Counted from the first letter of the stretch, positions 53,654-62,862 are shown. The stretch: 64,000 nucleotides of DNA from UBA6614 sp002433235 (GCA_002433235.1 DJHS01000059.1:5054-69053); one strand, 5' to 3'. Notes: generated by a model not told the origin, from the sequence alone. Program-made: numbers and translations.

Positions 53654-54789
53654 CAGCCGAAGAGGTTGCGCGCCTTCTCGAAGAAACCCTTGCTCTGCGG
53701 GTTCACGTCGTCACCGCAGGAGTCGGCAAAGGACTGCAGCTTGTCGCGCTGCTCGCGGTTCAGCTTGCCGGGCACTTCCACGATCACCTTCACGTTCAAG
53801 TCGCCCGTGCCGTAGCCCTGCAGGCTTTTAACGCCGCGCCCCTTCAGGCGAAAGGTCGTGCCCGATTGGGTGCCGTCGGGAATCTTGATGCTCGCTGTGC
53901 CGTCCATCGTCGGCACTTTTAACTCGCCGCCCAGCGCGGCGGTGACGAAGGGAATGGGCACCTCGGCGATGAGGTCGTCGCCCTCGCGGTCAAACACCTC
54001 GTGCGGGCGGACGTGCAGCACGACGTACAGGTCGCCGTTGCCGCCGCCGCGCGGGCCGGCCTCGCCATTGCCGGCGCTGCGCAGGCGCGTGCCGGTGTCG
54101 ACGCCCTCGGGAATCTTGATGGTGATCTTCGAGCGCTTCTCCAGCCGCCCCTGTCCCCGGCAATCGCGGCAGGGCTTCTCAAGCACGGTGCCTTCGCCCT
54201 CGCAGTCGGGGCAGGTTTGCTGCATGCGAAAGAAGCCGCGCTGCGCCACCACCGCACCCTGGCCGTTGCAGGTGCGGCAGCGCTTGCGTCCGCTACCCTC
54301 GGCCGCGCCGGTGCCGCTGCACTTTCCGCAGGTGTCGAGCTTGGGAATGGTGATGCTCTTTTCCCCGCCGAGCACGGCTTCCTCAAAATCGATCTCCAAG
54401 TCGTAGCGAAGATCCGAGCCGCGCGACGGCCCGCCGCGGTCGCCGCCGCCAAAGAACTGCTCGAAGATGCCCCCCGCGCCGCCGCCGCGTCCGCCGCCAA
54501 AGACCTGACTGAAGAGCTCGAAAGGATCCACCGCGCCGCCGTGGAAGCCTCCGCCGCCGCCCTGCTCAAAGGCCGCGTGGCCCATCTGGTCGTACGCGGC
54601 GCGCTTCTGGTCGTCGCTTAAAATCTCGTACGCCTCGCCGACCTCCTTGAACTTCTCCTCCGCCGCCTTGTCGCCGGGGTTCTTGTCGGGGTGAAACTTG
54701 ACCGCCTGCTTGCGGTAAGCCTTCTTGATCTCGTCCGCGCCCGTCCCTTTGTCGACGCCGAGCACCTCGTAAAAGTCGCGCTTGGCCAT
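53653..54789 (-). CDS. dnaJ: Chaperone DnaJ
   Basis: 378 residues: J domain with HPD (VKFHPDKNPG), Gly-rich segment with many Gly/Phe, four zinc motifs CGKCSGTG, CRTCNGQG, CPDCEGEG and CRDCRGQG (about residues 150-205), and a C-terminal substrate-binding region. It works with DnaK and GrpE in protein folding. Overlaps rsmE and grpE each by one base. Confidence 0.98.
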   Translation of the reverse strand: MAKRDFYEVLGVDKGTGADEIKKAYRKQAVKFHPDKNPGDKAAEEKFKEVGEAYEILSDDQKRAAYDQMGHAAFEQGGGGGFHGGAVDPFELFSQVFGGGRGGGAGGIFEQFFGGGDRGGPSRGSDLRYDLEIDFEEAVLGGEKSITIPKLDTCGKCSGTGAAEGSGRKRCRTCNGQGAVVAQRGFFRMQQTCPDCEGEGTVLEKPCRDCRGQGRLEKRSKITIKIPEGVDTGTRLRSAGNGEAGPRGGGNGDLYVVLHVRPHEVFDREGDDLIAEVPIPFVTAALGGELKVPTMDGTASIKIPDGTQSGTTFRLKGRGVKSLQGYGTGDLNVKVIVEVPGKLNREQRDKLQSFADSCGDDVNPQSKGFFEKARNLFG

Positions 54790-55403
54790 CAGCTCCCCGC
54801 TTCCTCCGCCGGCGCCTCGGCGGGCGCCTTGGCCACGATGACGCTCGCCGGCCGCACCAGCCGTTCATGCAGCCGGTAGCCCTTGCGCAACTGCTTCACC
54901 ACCGTGCCCTCGGCCGCCTCCGTGGTTTCCTCCTGCGAGACCGCCTCGTGCAGCGCGGGGTCGAACTCCTGCCCCAGCGCATCGACCTCCTCCACGCCGC
55001 TCTCGTTTAAAACCCCCTTCAACTGTCCGAGGATCATCTCCACGCCATCACGCACGGCGGGGTCGGCGTCCTTCGCGGCGTCCATGGCCATCTCGAAATT
55101 GTCCAGAACCGGCAACAGCTTTTCCAGCAGCGACTGGTTGGCGAACTGCCGCGCTTCCTCCTTCTCGCGCTGGGCGCGCTTGCGATAGTTGTCGAGGTCG
55201 GCGGTGGCGCGCAGCACGCGGCTCTCCAGCTCGGCGATCTTTTCCGCCGCCTCCTTCAGGGTCTTCGGGCCGCTCGGCTCTTCGCCGGCGGCCTCCTCCG
55301 CCGCGGCCTTCTCGGCCAGCAGCTTTTCCAGCGTGGTCAGCTCGGCATCCTTGTAGGCCTTTGCCGCCTTCTTTTTCTTGCCCATCTTCTTCCAGAACTT
55401 CAT
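54789..55403 (-). CDS. grpE: Nucleotide exchange factor GrpE
   Basis: 204 residues: a Lys-rich start, a long charged coiled coil with ESRVLRATADLDNYRKRAQR, and the beta domain with YRLHERLVRPASVIVAK near the C-terminus. It releases ADP from DnaK. Starts 4 bases inside the aspS stop region and overlaps dnaJ by one base. No dnaK in the window. Confidence 0.96.
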   Translation of the reverse strand: MKFWKKMGKKKKAAKAYKDAELTTLEKLLAEKAAAEEAAGEEPSGPKTLKEAAEKIAELESRVLRATADLDNYRKRAQREKEEARQFANQSLLEKLLPVLDNFEMAMDAAKDADPAVRDGVEMILGQLKGVLNESGVEEVDALGQEFDPALHEAVSQEETTEAAEGTVVKQLRKGYRLHERLVRPASVIVAKAPAEAPAEEAGS

Positions 55404-57199
55404 TCGGCTTTCTTCGCCACCTTCACGTCAATGTGCAAATCGCGCAACTGGCGTGCCTCCACGCCGCCCGGGCTTTCGGTCATCAGGCAGGTGCCCTTGG
55501 CCGTCTTGGGGAACGCGATCACGTCGCGGATGCTTTCCGCCCCGCACAACAGCGCGATCAGCCGGTCGAACCCCAGCGCGATGCCCCCGTGCGGCGGGCA
55601 GCCGTATTTAAACGCCTCCAGCATGTAGCCGAACCGCGCCTGGGTCAACTCCGGCGACAACTGCAGCACGTCCTCGAACACCGTCTTCTGCACGTCGGGC
55701 TGGTGGATACGAATCGACCCGCCGCCCAGCTCCACGCCGTTCACCACCACGTCGTAGTGCTGGCCACGCACCTTCTTCGGGTCGCTCGTTAAAAACTCGA
55801 TGTCCTCCGGCACCGGCGAGGTGAACGGGTGATGGCTCGAAAACCAGCGATCCATCTCGCGATCGTACGCCAGCAGCGGAAAGTCGACCACCCACATGAA
55901 CTCAAACTGGTCGGCCGGAATCTCCAGCTTGCCCAGCTCCACCAGCCGGTCCGCCGCGTACGTGCGGATGCGCCCGAGGATTTCGCAACTGTTCAGCCAC
56001 TCGCCCGCCGCGAACAGGATGAGGTCGCCCTCCTCGATGCCCAGCTTTTCCGTCAGCGCCGCCTTTTCCGCGTCGCTGAAAAACTTCACGATCGGCGACT
56101 TCCATTCGCCGCCCTCCACCTTGATGAACGCCAGCCCCTTCGCGCCGAAGCTCTTGGCCAGCTCCGTCATCGCCTCCATCTGCCCTTGCGTCACGCACGC
56201 GTAGCCCTTCGCGTTCAGCGCCTTCACCACGCCGCCATCGGCCACCGCGCCACTGAAGACTTTGAATTCGCTCGCCGCAAATTCCTCCGTGAAATCCGCC
56301 AGCTCCAGCCCGAAGCGTGCGTCCGGCTTGTCGCTGCCCCAGCGGTTCATCACGTCCTCGAACGCGATGCGCGGGAACGGCGTCGGCACCTCAATGTCCA
56401 GCGCTTCCTTCCAGACGCGCGCCAGCAGCCCCTCGATCACCGCGTACAGGTCTTCTCGCTCGATGAACGACATCTCGATGTCCACCTGCGTGAATTCCGG
56501 CTGCCGGTCTGCCCGCAGGTCCTCGTCGCGATAACACCGCGCCAGTTGGAAATACTTGTCCACCCCTGCGCACATCAGGATTTGTTTAAACTGCTGCGGC
56601 GACTGCGGCAGCGCGTAAAACTTGCCCGGTGCCAGGCGGCTCGGTGTTAAAAATTCCCGTGCCCCCTCCGGCGTCGATTTAAACAGCGTCGGCGTCTCCA
56701 CCTCCAGGAACCCTTGCTCCTCCATGAACACCCGCGTGCACGTCGCCACTTTGCTGCGCAGCTTCAGGTTGTGCGCCATCTCCGGACGGCGCAGGTCCAG
56801 ATAACGATACTCCAGCCGGCGCTCCTCGTTCACCTTCGCCGCCGCCTCCGGGTCGTCCACCTGGAACGGCAGCACCGCCGCGTGGTTGTGCACCTCCATG
56901 GCCGCCGCCACCACCTCCACCTCGCCGGTGGGAATCTTCGCGTTTGCCGTGTCCGCCGGCCGCTGCCGCACCTTGCCGCTCACGCTGATCACGCTTTCGC
57001 TGTGCAGCTTCGCCGCCGTCGCCACCAATTCCGCGTCCGTCTCCTGCGGGTCAAACACCGCCTGTGTGCGCCCCTCGCGATCGCGGATGTCGATGAAGAT
57101 CACCCCGCCCAAGTCCCGGCACGAGTGCACCCAGCCCGAGAGCGTCACCTCCGCGCCCGCGTCCGCCAGCCGCAATTCATTGCAATGATGCGTTCTTTT
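55400..57199 (-). CDS. aspS: Aspartyl-tRNA synthetase, bacterial type
   Basis: 599 residues from ATG 57199 (MKRTHHCNELRLADAGAEVT); the 57217 start adds six residues with no support. N-terminal OB-fold anticodon-binding domain (SGWVHSCRDLGGVIFIDIRD), class II motifs (motif 2 YRDEDLRADRQPEFTQVDIE; motif 3 GIALGFDRLIALLCG), and a GAD insertion domain. The GAD domain of bacterial type is present. Ends in a four-base overlap with grpE. An imperfect 6-base-period palindrome lies upstream at 57281-57338. Confidence 0.98.
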   Translation of the reverse strand, partial: KRTHHCNELRLADAGAEVTLSGWVHSCRDLGGVIFIDIRDREGRTQAVFDPQETDAELVATAAKLHSESVISVSGKVRQRPADTANAKIPTGEVEVVAAAMEVHNHAAVLPFQVDDPEAAAKVNEERRLEYRYLDLRRPEMAHNLKLRSKVATCTRVFMEEQGFLEVETPTLFKSTPEGAREFLTPSRLAPGKFYALPQSPQQFKQILMCAGVDKYFQLARCYRDEDLRADRQPEFTQVDIEMSFIEREDLYAVIEGLLARVWKEALDIEVPTPFPRIAFEDVMNRWGSDKPDARFGLELADFTEEFAASEFKVFSGAVADGGVVKALNAKGYACVTQGQMEAMTELAKSFGAKGLAFIKVEGGEWKSPIVKFFSDAEKAALTEKLGIEEGDLILFAAGEWLNSCEILGRIRTYAADRLVELGKLEIPADQFEFMWVVDFPLLAYDREMDRWFSSHHPFTSPVPEDIEFLTSDPKKVRGQHYDVVVNGVELGGGSIRIHQPDVQKTVFEDVLQLSPELTQARFGYMLEAFKYGCPPHGGIALGFDRLIALLCGAESIRDVIAFPKTAKGTCLMTESPGGVEARQLRDLHIDVKVAKKAE

Positions 57200-57280
57200 C
57201 ATGAAAACCACCGCCACTCCCGGCGAATTGGAGCGGGGATAATGGTGAAAACTGGCCGGAAATCAATGGAAAACTGTATT

Positions 57281-57338
57281 TCGCGCCAAGCCGCAAAGTC
57301 GCCAAGAGAGAACTTTGCGCCTTCGCGTCTTTGCGCGA
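57281..57338. repeat. Imperfect palindrome built from CGCxAAG six-base units
   Basis: The left arm (57281-57307) reads TCGCGCCAAG then CCGCAAAGTCGCC; the reverse complement of the right arm (57311-57338) reads TCGCGCAAAG then ACGCGAAGGCGC. About five mismatches in 26 bases, with a strict six-base rhythm. It fills the space between aspS and the FG-GAP gene. Confidence 0.65.
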
Positions 57339-57342
57339 GCAC

Positions 57343-58494
57343 TTACTTTGACTCGTTCCAAAGAATCCGCAGGTTGTGCGTCTGGCGGCAGGCCACGATG
57401 ATCTCCGGCTTGCCGTCGCCGTTGAGGTCACCCGCCTTGATGTCCTCCACCGCCGTCTCCTTGCCACTCAGCTGATACGTCTTCCACTTCGTGTAGCCCT
57501 TGTCTTGCGGCACGTACAACCGCACGCCGGGCACGCCGGGCGTCGTCATCCCGCGCCAGCCGGCCACCACCTGGTCGCCGCCTGTGCCCAGAAAATCCGC
57601 CGTCGCCAGCGCGTGCCCGTCCTTCAACTGGTCATCCAGCACCACGCGCTTCCAGCCGCTGCCCGCCTGCAGGTACACCGCCACCGTCGTCCCGTGCTTG
57701 GGTTCGATGGTCGTGAAAAACCGCACGCCGCCCGCCGTCTTACCATCCCGCACCTCGCCCGAGTAATTCTTCGAAAACTGTTTCGACTGCCACTTACCCG
57801 CCTTGTCGCGCCCAAACCAAAACACCCCCTTCAAGCTCGCCTGGATGAATTCCTCGCGCCCATCGCCATCCCAGTCAATCGGATGAAAATTATGGCTGTC
57901 TTCCACAAAATCGGAAATCAACGTCCGCTTCCAAGCCTTCGCCGGATCCTTCGGGATGTGGTACGCCCACACCTTTGAGCCCCCCTTCTTCCCATCCGCC
58001 CCGCGCGGCCCGTACAACGGCTTCACCACCAAGTCAAACTTCCCCTTGCCCGCCGCGATCCAGTGCATCCGGTGCGTGCTCGGCTCATGCTCAAGCTGGA
58101 TCGCCTTCCAGTTCCCCTTCCGTTCCGCCGTTGGGTCCAAGTAAAACACCGCCCCCGACCGCTTCGCGTCATTCGACTCCCCAATGTTCCACTGCCCCCC
58201 CACTGCCAGTTCCGCCTTGCCATCGCCCGTGATGTCCCGCGCCGTCACGCAAACATGATCCCGCGCCGTCAACTTCCCGCTCACCTGATGCTTCTTCCAC
58301 GACGGGTTCGCATACCAAACCACCTTGTCGCGATCACAAAGCACGATGTCCACCTTCCCGTCCCCATTCATGTCCGCCAACTGCGCGCCATAGCCGACCC
58401 CAACCTTGGCATCAATCTCCTGCACCCGAAACTTCGGCTCCTCCGCTATCAGTCCCAGCGAACCCACGATAAAAAACGATATAATTTTTTTCAT
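57343..58494 (-). CDS. Secreted FG-GAP/VCBS repeat protein
   Basis: 383 residues with signal peptide MKKIISFFIVGSLGLIA, and five to six FG-GAP-type repeats with the calcium-binding loop D-x-N-G-D-G (LADMNGDGKVDIVLCD, ITGDGKAELAVGG, IDWDGDGREEFIQASL, GDLNGDGKPEIIVACR). These form a beta-propeller like that of integrin alpha chains. The ending FLGTGGDQVVAGWRG and RLYVPQDKGYTKWK are also shared by PVC relatives. Function unknown; exposed on the cell surface or periplasm. Confidence 0.88.
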   Translation of the reverse strand: MKKIISFFIVGSLGLIAEEPKFRVQEIDAKVGVGYGAQLADMNGDGKVDIVLCDRDKVVWYANPSWKKHQVSGKLTARDHVCVTARDITGDGKAELAVGGQWNIGESNDAKRSGAVFYLDPTAERKGNWKAIQLEHEPSTHRMHWIAAGKGKFDLVVKPLYGPRGADGKKGGSKVWAYHIPKDPAKAWKRTLISDFVEDSHNFHPIDWDGDGREEFIQASLKGVFWFGRDKAGKWQSKQFSKNYSGEVRDGKTAGGVRFFTTIEPKHGTTVAVYLQAGSGWKRVVLDDQLKDGHALATADFLGTGGDQVVAGWRGMTTPGVPGVRLYVPQDKGYTKWKTYQLSGKETAVEDIKAGDLNGDGKPEIIVACRQTHNLRILWNESK

Positions 58495-58500
58495 AACAAT

Positions 58501-58728
58501 TCAGTCGATTGCCGACAACCCATTCACACGCCGAACCCGGTTGTACGCATCCCGGCCAATTTCTCCCGACAGGTAACGCAATTCATAATTCCTCAATAGT
58601 GCTGCTACCCTTTCCTTCTCCAACGCTTCTCTCTTCTCCTTGTCTCCTCGATCCGCGGAAAAATATCGAACCGTATCACAGCCACAAAGAAAACAGGCAA
58701 ACAAAAGATGGAACAAAACGAGCTTCAT
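58501..58728 (-). CDS. Small predicted lipoprotein, hypothetical
   Basis: 75 residues from ATG 58728 (MKLVLFHLLFACFLCGCDTV), with the lipobox LCGC at residues 14-17. The rest is charged and helical (DRGDKEKREALEKERVAALL, then NYELRYLSGEIGRDAYNRVR). The longer frame to 58767 would put a basic stretch ahead of the signal. Lies 6 bases upstream of the FG-GAP gene on the same strand, so they are probably expressed together. Function unknown. Confidence 0.7.
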   Translation of the reverse strand: MKLVLFHLLFACFLCGCDTVRYFSADRGDKEKREALEKERVAALLRNYELRYLSGEIGRDAYNRVRRVNGLSAID

Positions 58729-58783
58729 GGTTCGGCGGAGTGTCCGCCGACCATTGAAATGCGACAAGCCTTTTTACGACTGT

Positions 58784-61498
58784 CTAAATGCCATTCAAGG
58801 CCGCTTGGGCCGCGGCAAGGCGGGCGGTGGGCACACGGAAAGGCGAACAACTCACGTAATTCAGGCCCAACTTGGCACAGAACTTGACACTGCTGGGCTC
58901 GCCCCCGTGCTCGCCGCAGATACCGAGCTTGATGTTCTTGCGCGTGCTGCGCCCCTTGGCAGCAGCGATTTCCATCAGTTGACCCACGCCGGTTTGGTCC
59001 ACCACGGCAAATGGATTGTTGCCGATAATGTCCAACTCCTGGTAATTCGGCAGGAACGAACCGGAATCATCGCGGCTCATACCCATGGCGGTCTGCGTGA
59101 GATCGTTGGTGCCGAAACTGAAGAACTGCGCGTGCTGCGCCACCTCGTCGGCCGTCAATGCACCGCGCGGCACCTCGATCATCGTGCCCACGAGATAATT
59201 GAGTTTCACACCCTTCCTCTCCTGCACCTCCTTCGCCACGCGATGAATGATGCCGGCCTGAATCTCTAGCTCCTTGGCGAAGCCCACCAACGGCACCATG
59301 ACCTCGGGGTTCACCTTGATTTTCTTTTTCTGCACGTTGGCCGCCGCCTCAAAGATGGCGCGCGCCTGCATCTCTGCAATTTCCGGATACGAGATCGCCA
59401 AACGGCAACCGCGATGACCGAGCATGGGATTGAACTCGTGCAGTTCCTTCACGCGCTGCGAAATCACCGCCGGGCGCACTTTGAGCTTCTTGGCGAGGTC
59501 ACGAATCTGTTCCGCGTCATGCGGCAGAAACTCGTGCAGAGGCGGATCCAGCAAACGAATGGTCGCCGGCAGCCCGTTGAGTGCCTTGAAGATGCCTTCG
59601 AAATCCTTGCGCTGAAACGGCAGCAACTTCTTCACCGCCTTGCGACGATCAGCTCCATTCTCCGCAAGGATCATCTCACGCACTACATCAATGCGGTCAC
59701 CCTCAAAGAACATATGCTCCGTGCGGCACAAGCCAATGCCCGTGGCACCGAAGGCTACAGCGTTCTTCACCTGCCCAGGCGTGTCAGCGTTGGTACGCAC
59801 AGCCATCTTGGCGGCCTTATTGCACCAGCCCATGAGTTGATTGTAATTCTTGAACGTGCGTCCGCGCCGAGCCTTGGTGTTGTTCTCCAGCAGGCCCTTG
59901 ATGACCTCGCTGGGAGCCGTCTTCACTTCACCGGAATAAATTTCGCCGGACGTGCCATCGATCGAGATATAATCACCTTCCTTGAATTTCAACTTACCCA
60001 CCGCAAGCGTCCGTTTACTGTAATCGACAATCAATGCCGCCGCGCCGCAGACGCACACCTTGCCCATTTGGCGAGCCACCAATGCCGCGTGACTGCTCAC
60101 GCCGCCCTTGGCGGTAAGAATGCCATTCGCCGCGATCATGCCGCGAAGATCTTCCGGGGAAGTCTCCACGCGCACGAGCATCACAGGCTGCCCTTTTTCG
60201 GCAGCTTCCGCGGCACGATCAGCATTAAAATAAATCCGTCCAGTCGCCGCACCCGGACCAGCAGGAAGCCCTTTGGCGATCACTTTGGTTTTCTTCAACG
60301 CCGCCACGTCAAAGATCGGCGCGAGCACCTGGTCAAGCTGCTCTGCTGGCACACGGTTCACAGCGGTTTTCCACGCAATCAATTTCTCCTTCACCATTTC
60401 ACAGGCAATCCGCACGGCAGCGAGGCCCGTACGTTTACCATTGCGCGTTTGCAGCATAAACACCTTGCGCTCCTCGATGGTGAATTCGAAATCCTGCATA
60501 TCACGAAAATGCTTCTCGAGCTTGCCACGAATGGCCTCCAGTTCCCTATAGGCGCTGGGCATCACCTTTTTCAGATCAGCCACCGGATCGGGTGTGCGCA
60601 CGCCGGCCACCACATCCTCTCCCTGTGCGTTCATAAGGAACTCGCCATAAAAAACCTTTTCGCCGCTGGCGGGGTCGCGCGTAAAGGCCACGCCGCTGCC
60701 GGACTCCTCGCCCGTGTTACCGAACACCATCGCCTGCACATTCACCGCCGTGCCCCACGAGGCTGGGATGTTGTATTTGCGACGATAAACATTGGCGCGA
60801 TCGTTCATCCATGAGTTGAATACCGCTCCTACCGCGCCGCGCAGTTGCGCCCACGGATCATTCGGAAAGGCCTTTCCGGTACGTTGTTTAACCAGCTTCT
60901 TGAAGGCAGTGACCAGCGTCTGCAGATCCTCCGCCGATAAATCGGTGTCGGCCGCGTGAGCGTCGCCCAGTCGTTGCTTTTTGATTTTTTCAATGACCAA
61001 CTCGAAAGGCTCCTCATCCTCGCTGGGCAATTTCTGCACGCCCATCACCACGTCGCCGTACATCTGGATGAAGCGCCGGTAACTATCCCAGGCAAAACGA
61101 GGATTGTTGCTAAACTCCGCCAGCGCCTCGACGGTGTCATCGTTGAGGCCGAGATTCAGGATAGTGTCCATCATCCCGGGCATCGACTCGCGCGCACCCG
61201 ATCGCACAGAAAGCAACAGTGGGTTCTTCTTGTCGCCAAACTTTTTACCCAGCTCCTTTTCCATGCGCCGCACACCCTCTTCCATCTGCTTGGCCAGCTC
61301 GCGCGGATACGTTTTTTTATGATCGTAATAATACGTGCACACCTCCGTGGTAATGGTGAAACCCGGAGGCACGGGCAAACCGATGCGTTTCATCTCGGCG
61401 AGGTTGGCCCCCTTGCCGCCGAGCAGTTCCTTCATTTTGCCGTTGCCGTCGGTCTTGAATCTACCAAAGTGGTAAACGTACTTTTTCGCTTTAGCCAT
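58784..61498 (-). CDS. ppdK: Pyruvate, phosphate dikinase
   Basis: 904 residues from ATG 61498 (MAKAKKYVYHFGRFKTDGNG); the frame further upstream has no start support. Complete three-domain enzyme: N-terminal ATP-grasp with LLGGKGANLAEMKRIGLPVP, central domain with the phosphohistidine in LTAKGGVSSHAALVARQMGK, and C-terminal PEP/pyruvate barrel with MFFEGDRI, GHRGCRLAIS and SFGTNDLTQ. It interconverts pyruvate, ATP and phosphate with PEP, AMP and pyrophosphate. Stands alone between the small lipoprotein and the AhbAB-like gene. Confidence 0.98.
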   Translation of the reverse strand: MAKAKKYVYHFGRFKTDGNGKMKELLGGKGANLAEMKRIGLPVPPGFTITTEVCTYYYDHKKTYPRELAKQMEEGVRRMEKELGKKFGDKKNPLLLSVRSGARESMPGMMDTILNLGLNDDTVEALAEFSNNPRFAWDSYRRFIQMYGDVVMGVQKLPSEDEEPFELVIEKIKKQRLGDAHAADTDLSAEDLQTLVTAFKKLVKQRTGKAFPNDPWAQLRGAVGAVFNSWMNDRANVYRRKYNIPASWGTAVNVQAMVFGNTGEESGSGVAFTRDPASGEKVFYGEFLMNAQGEDVVAGVRTPDPVADLKKVMPSAYRELEAIRGKLEKHFRDMQDFEFTIEERKVFMLQTRNGKRTGLAAVRIACEMVKEKLIAWKTAVNRVPAEQLDQVLAPIFDVAALKKTKVIAKGLPAGPGAATGRIYFNADRAAEAAEKGQPVMLVRVETSPEDLRGMIAANGILTAKGGVSSHAALVARQMGKVCVCGAAALIVDYSKRTLAVGKLKFKEGDYISIDGTSGEIYSGEVKTAPSEVIKGLLENNTKARRGRTFKNYNQLMGWCNKAAKMAVRTNADTPGQVKNAVAFGATGIGLCRTEHMFFEGDRIDVVREMILAENGADRRKAVKKLLPFQRKDFEGIFKALNGLPATIRLLDPPLHEFLPHDAEQIRDLAKKLKVRPAVISQRVKELHEFNPMLGHRGCRLAISYPEIAEMQARAIFEAAANVQKKKIKVNPEVMVPLVGFAKELEIQAGIIHRVAKEVQERKGVKLNYLVGTMIEVPRGALTADEVAQHAQFFSFGTNDLTQTAMGMSRDDSGSFLPNYQELDIIGNNPFAVVDQTGVGQLMEIAAAKGRSTRKNIKLGICGEHGGEPSSVKFCAKLGLNYVSCSPFRVPTARLAAAQAALNGI

Positions 61499-61602
61499 AA
61501 ATCGTGAATCGAAGTTTCCCGGAAAACCGGCGCGCGGAAAATAGGCGCGGGCCGAAGGCATGTCAACGCGCAATTGGCCACAAAACCGGTGAAAAACAGC
61601 AA

Positions 61603-62733
61603 TTACATCCGCATGTCCATGGGGTCGATGCCGTACCACTCACACCAGCGCGCGTAAGCGAAGGGGGAAATCTCCGAGGGCTTGATCTCGCTGCGGCCGC
61701 CCCAGAAGACGTTGGTGTAACCCACCTCAATCCCCGCCTCGGCGAGGTGCACGTCGATGGCCCCCTTGTGCGCGAGCACTTTGTCTTTATCGGTGCCATG
61801 CGCCACGCCCATGATGTTCACGTTGCGAAACTCCGGCCCGCCCTCGCGCCAGTACCCGTGCGTCATGATGTAATGCCGGCCCACCTCGCGCCCCGCCTCG
61901 ATCTCCTTCCCCGGCGGCACCGCCCAGTGGAAGAGCGCGTTGTAGCGCGTGACCTGTTCGCCGGTGGAGAGTTTTTTAACATGCTCCAAGAAAGTCGAAA
62001 AACGCCCAACCACCCGCCGTTCGTTTAAATCCTCTGCGACGTTGAAAAATTCGTCCAGCGAAACACCGGCCTCCGCCGCGCGCGCGTCCCACAAGTTCTC
62101 CACCAATTCCCCCGGCTCGAACTCCCGTTTCACCGCTTCCATGATGCGCCACTCGTGGTCGGTCAAGTCCACCACCGCCACGTCCGTCACGCTGCCCGGC
62201 TCCTCCGAGCGCGCCCCCGGCTCCATGTCCTTCCGCCGCACATGCCCCACGCCCAGCGCGAAGAGCTTCTTCGCCGGCATCACCCGGAACGCCACCGCGC
62301 CCACCTTCTCCCGCAAAACCTCGCAATGTTTCTCCAGCGAATATCCCTGCGGCACTTTCAGTGTGGTCCAAAGTTTGTATGTCGATCCCGGCGAAGCCGC
62401 ATCCGTGCTGCGCGTCACCACGTGCCCCGAAAACGGATCCTCCTGAAACATGTAATCAAACGCAGCATCGAGCTTGTCCTGATTCACCTCCCAAGCCACC
62501 AGCGCTCCCTTGGCCAGATTGGTCGCCAGCAACGTCTGCCGCACTCGCCGAATCACGCCCGCCTCCAGCATCGCCCGCACCCGCTCCAGCACCACCTCCT
62601 TGTCCAGCCCCGTACGCTCCGCCACCACGCCGAAGGGATCGCGCTGAAACCCCTGTAACTGATCCTCGCTGATCGCAAGAATCTTCGCATTCACCTCATC
62701 GGCAACTTCAATTGGCACGGCGGCGGAACTCAT
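61603..62733 (-). CDS. Siroheme-decarboxylase-like (AhbA-AhbB) two-domain Lrp/AsnC-type protein
   Basis: 376 residues from ATG 62733 (MSSAAVPIEVADEVNAKILA). Two halves each look like a winged-helix followed by an AsnC-type alpha/beta domain. The first (about 1-180) has RDPFGVVAERTGLDKEVVLE, GVIRRVRQTLLATNL, STYKLWTTLKVPQG. The second (about 190-376) has LNERRVVGRFSTFLEHVK, YNALFHWAVPPGKEIEAGRE, RHYIMTHGYWREG, and IMGVAHGT. These segments match the order of AhbA and AhbB, which together remove two carboxylates from siroheme in the alternative heme pathway. A joint Lrp/AsnC regulator of unknown role is the alternative. It follows the HemW-like gene after a gap of 130 bases. Confidence 0.6.
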   Translation of the reverse strand: MSSAAVPIEVADEVNAKILAISEDQLQGFQRDPFGVVAERTGLDKEVVLERVRAMLEAGVIRRVRQTLLATNLAKGALVAWEVNQDKLDAAFDYMFQEDPFSGHVVTRSTDAASPGSTYKLWTTLKVPQGYSLEKHCEVLREKVGAVAFRVMPAKKLFALGVGHVRRKDMEPGARSEEPGSVTDVAVVDLTDHEWRIMEAVKREFEPGELVENLWDARAAEAGVSLDEFFNVAEDLNERRVVGRFSTFLEHVKKLSTGEQVTRYNALFHWAVPPGKEIEAGREVGRHYIMTHGYWREGGPEFRNVNIMGVAHGTDKDKVLAHKGAIDVHLAEAGIEVGYTNVFWGGRSEIKPSEISPFAYARWCEWYGIDPMDMRM

Positions 62734-62804
62734 GGAGCGGTGTTGTCGCAGCAATCAAGGACGGTGGCCAATCGTTTTTTGTTCATTGCCGGCTCATGGG
62801 CCTC

Positions 62805-62853
62805 TGTAGGCGGGGCCGGTGGCCCCGCGCCCCGGCCACCGGCCGGGGCTACA
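62805..62853. repeat. GC-rich inverted repeat with TGTAG/CTACA ends
   Basis: Arms TGTAGGCGGGGCCGGTGGCC (left, from 62805) and the reverse complement of the right arm, TGTAGCCCCGGCCGGTGGCC (to 62853), agree in 17 of 20 bases. It lies between two genes of the minus strand and may be a REP-like element or a factor-independent stop without a T run. Confidence 0.65.
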
Positions 62854-62862
62854 ATAAAAACA

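Noticed and set aside
57281..57338. Possible CRISPR or tandem-repeat array
   Set aside because: The six-base period and inverted arms do not give repeats with unique spacers.
59414..60814. 466-residue plus-strand open frame
   Set aside because: Antisense to ppdK; no conserved motif.
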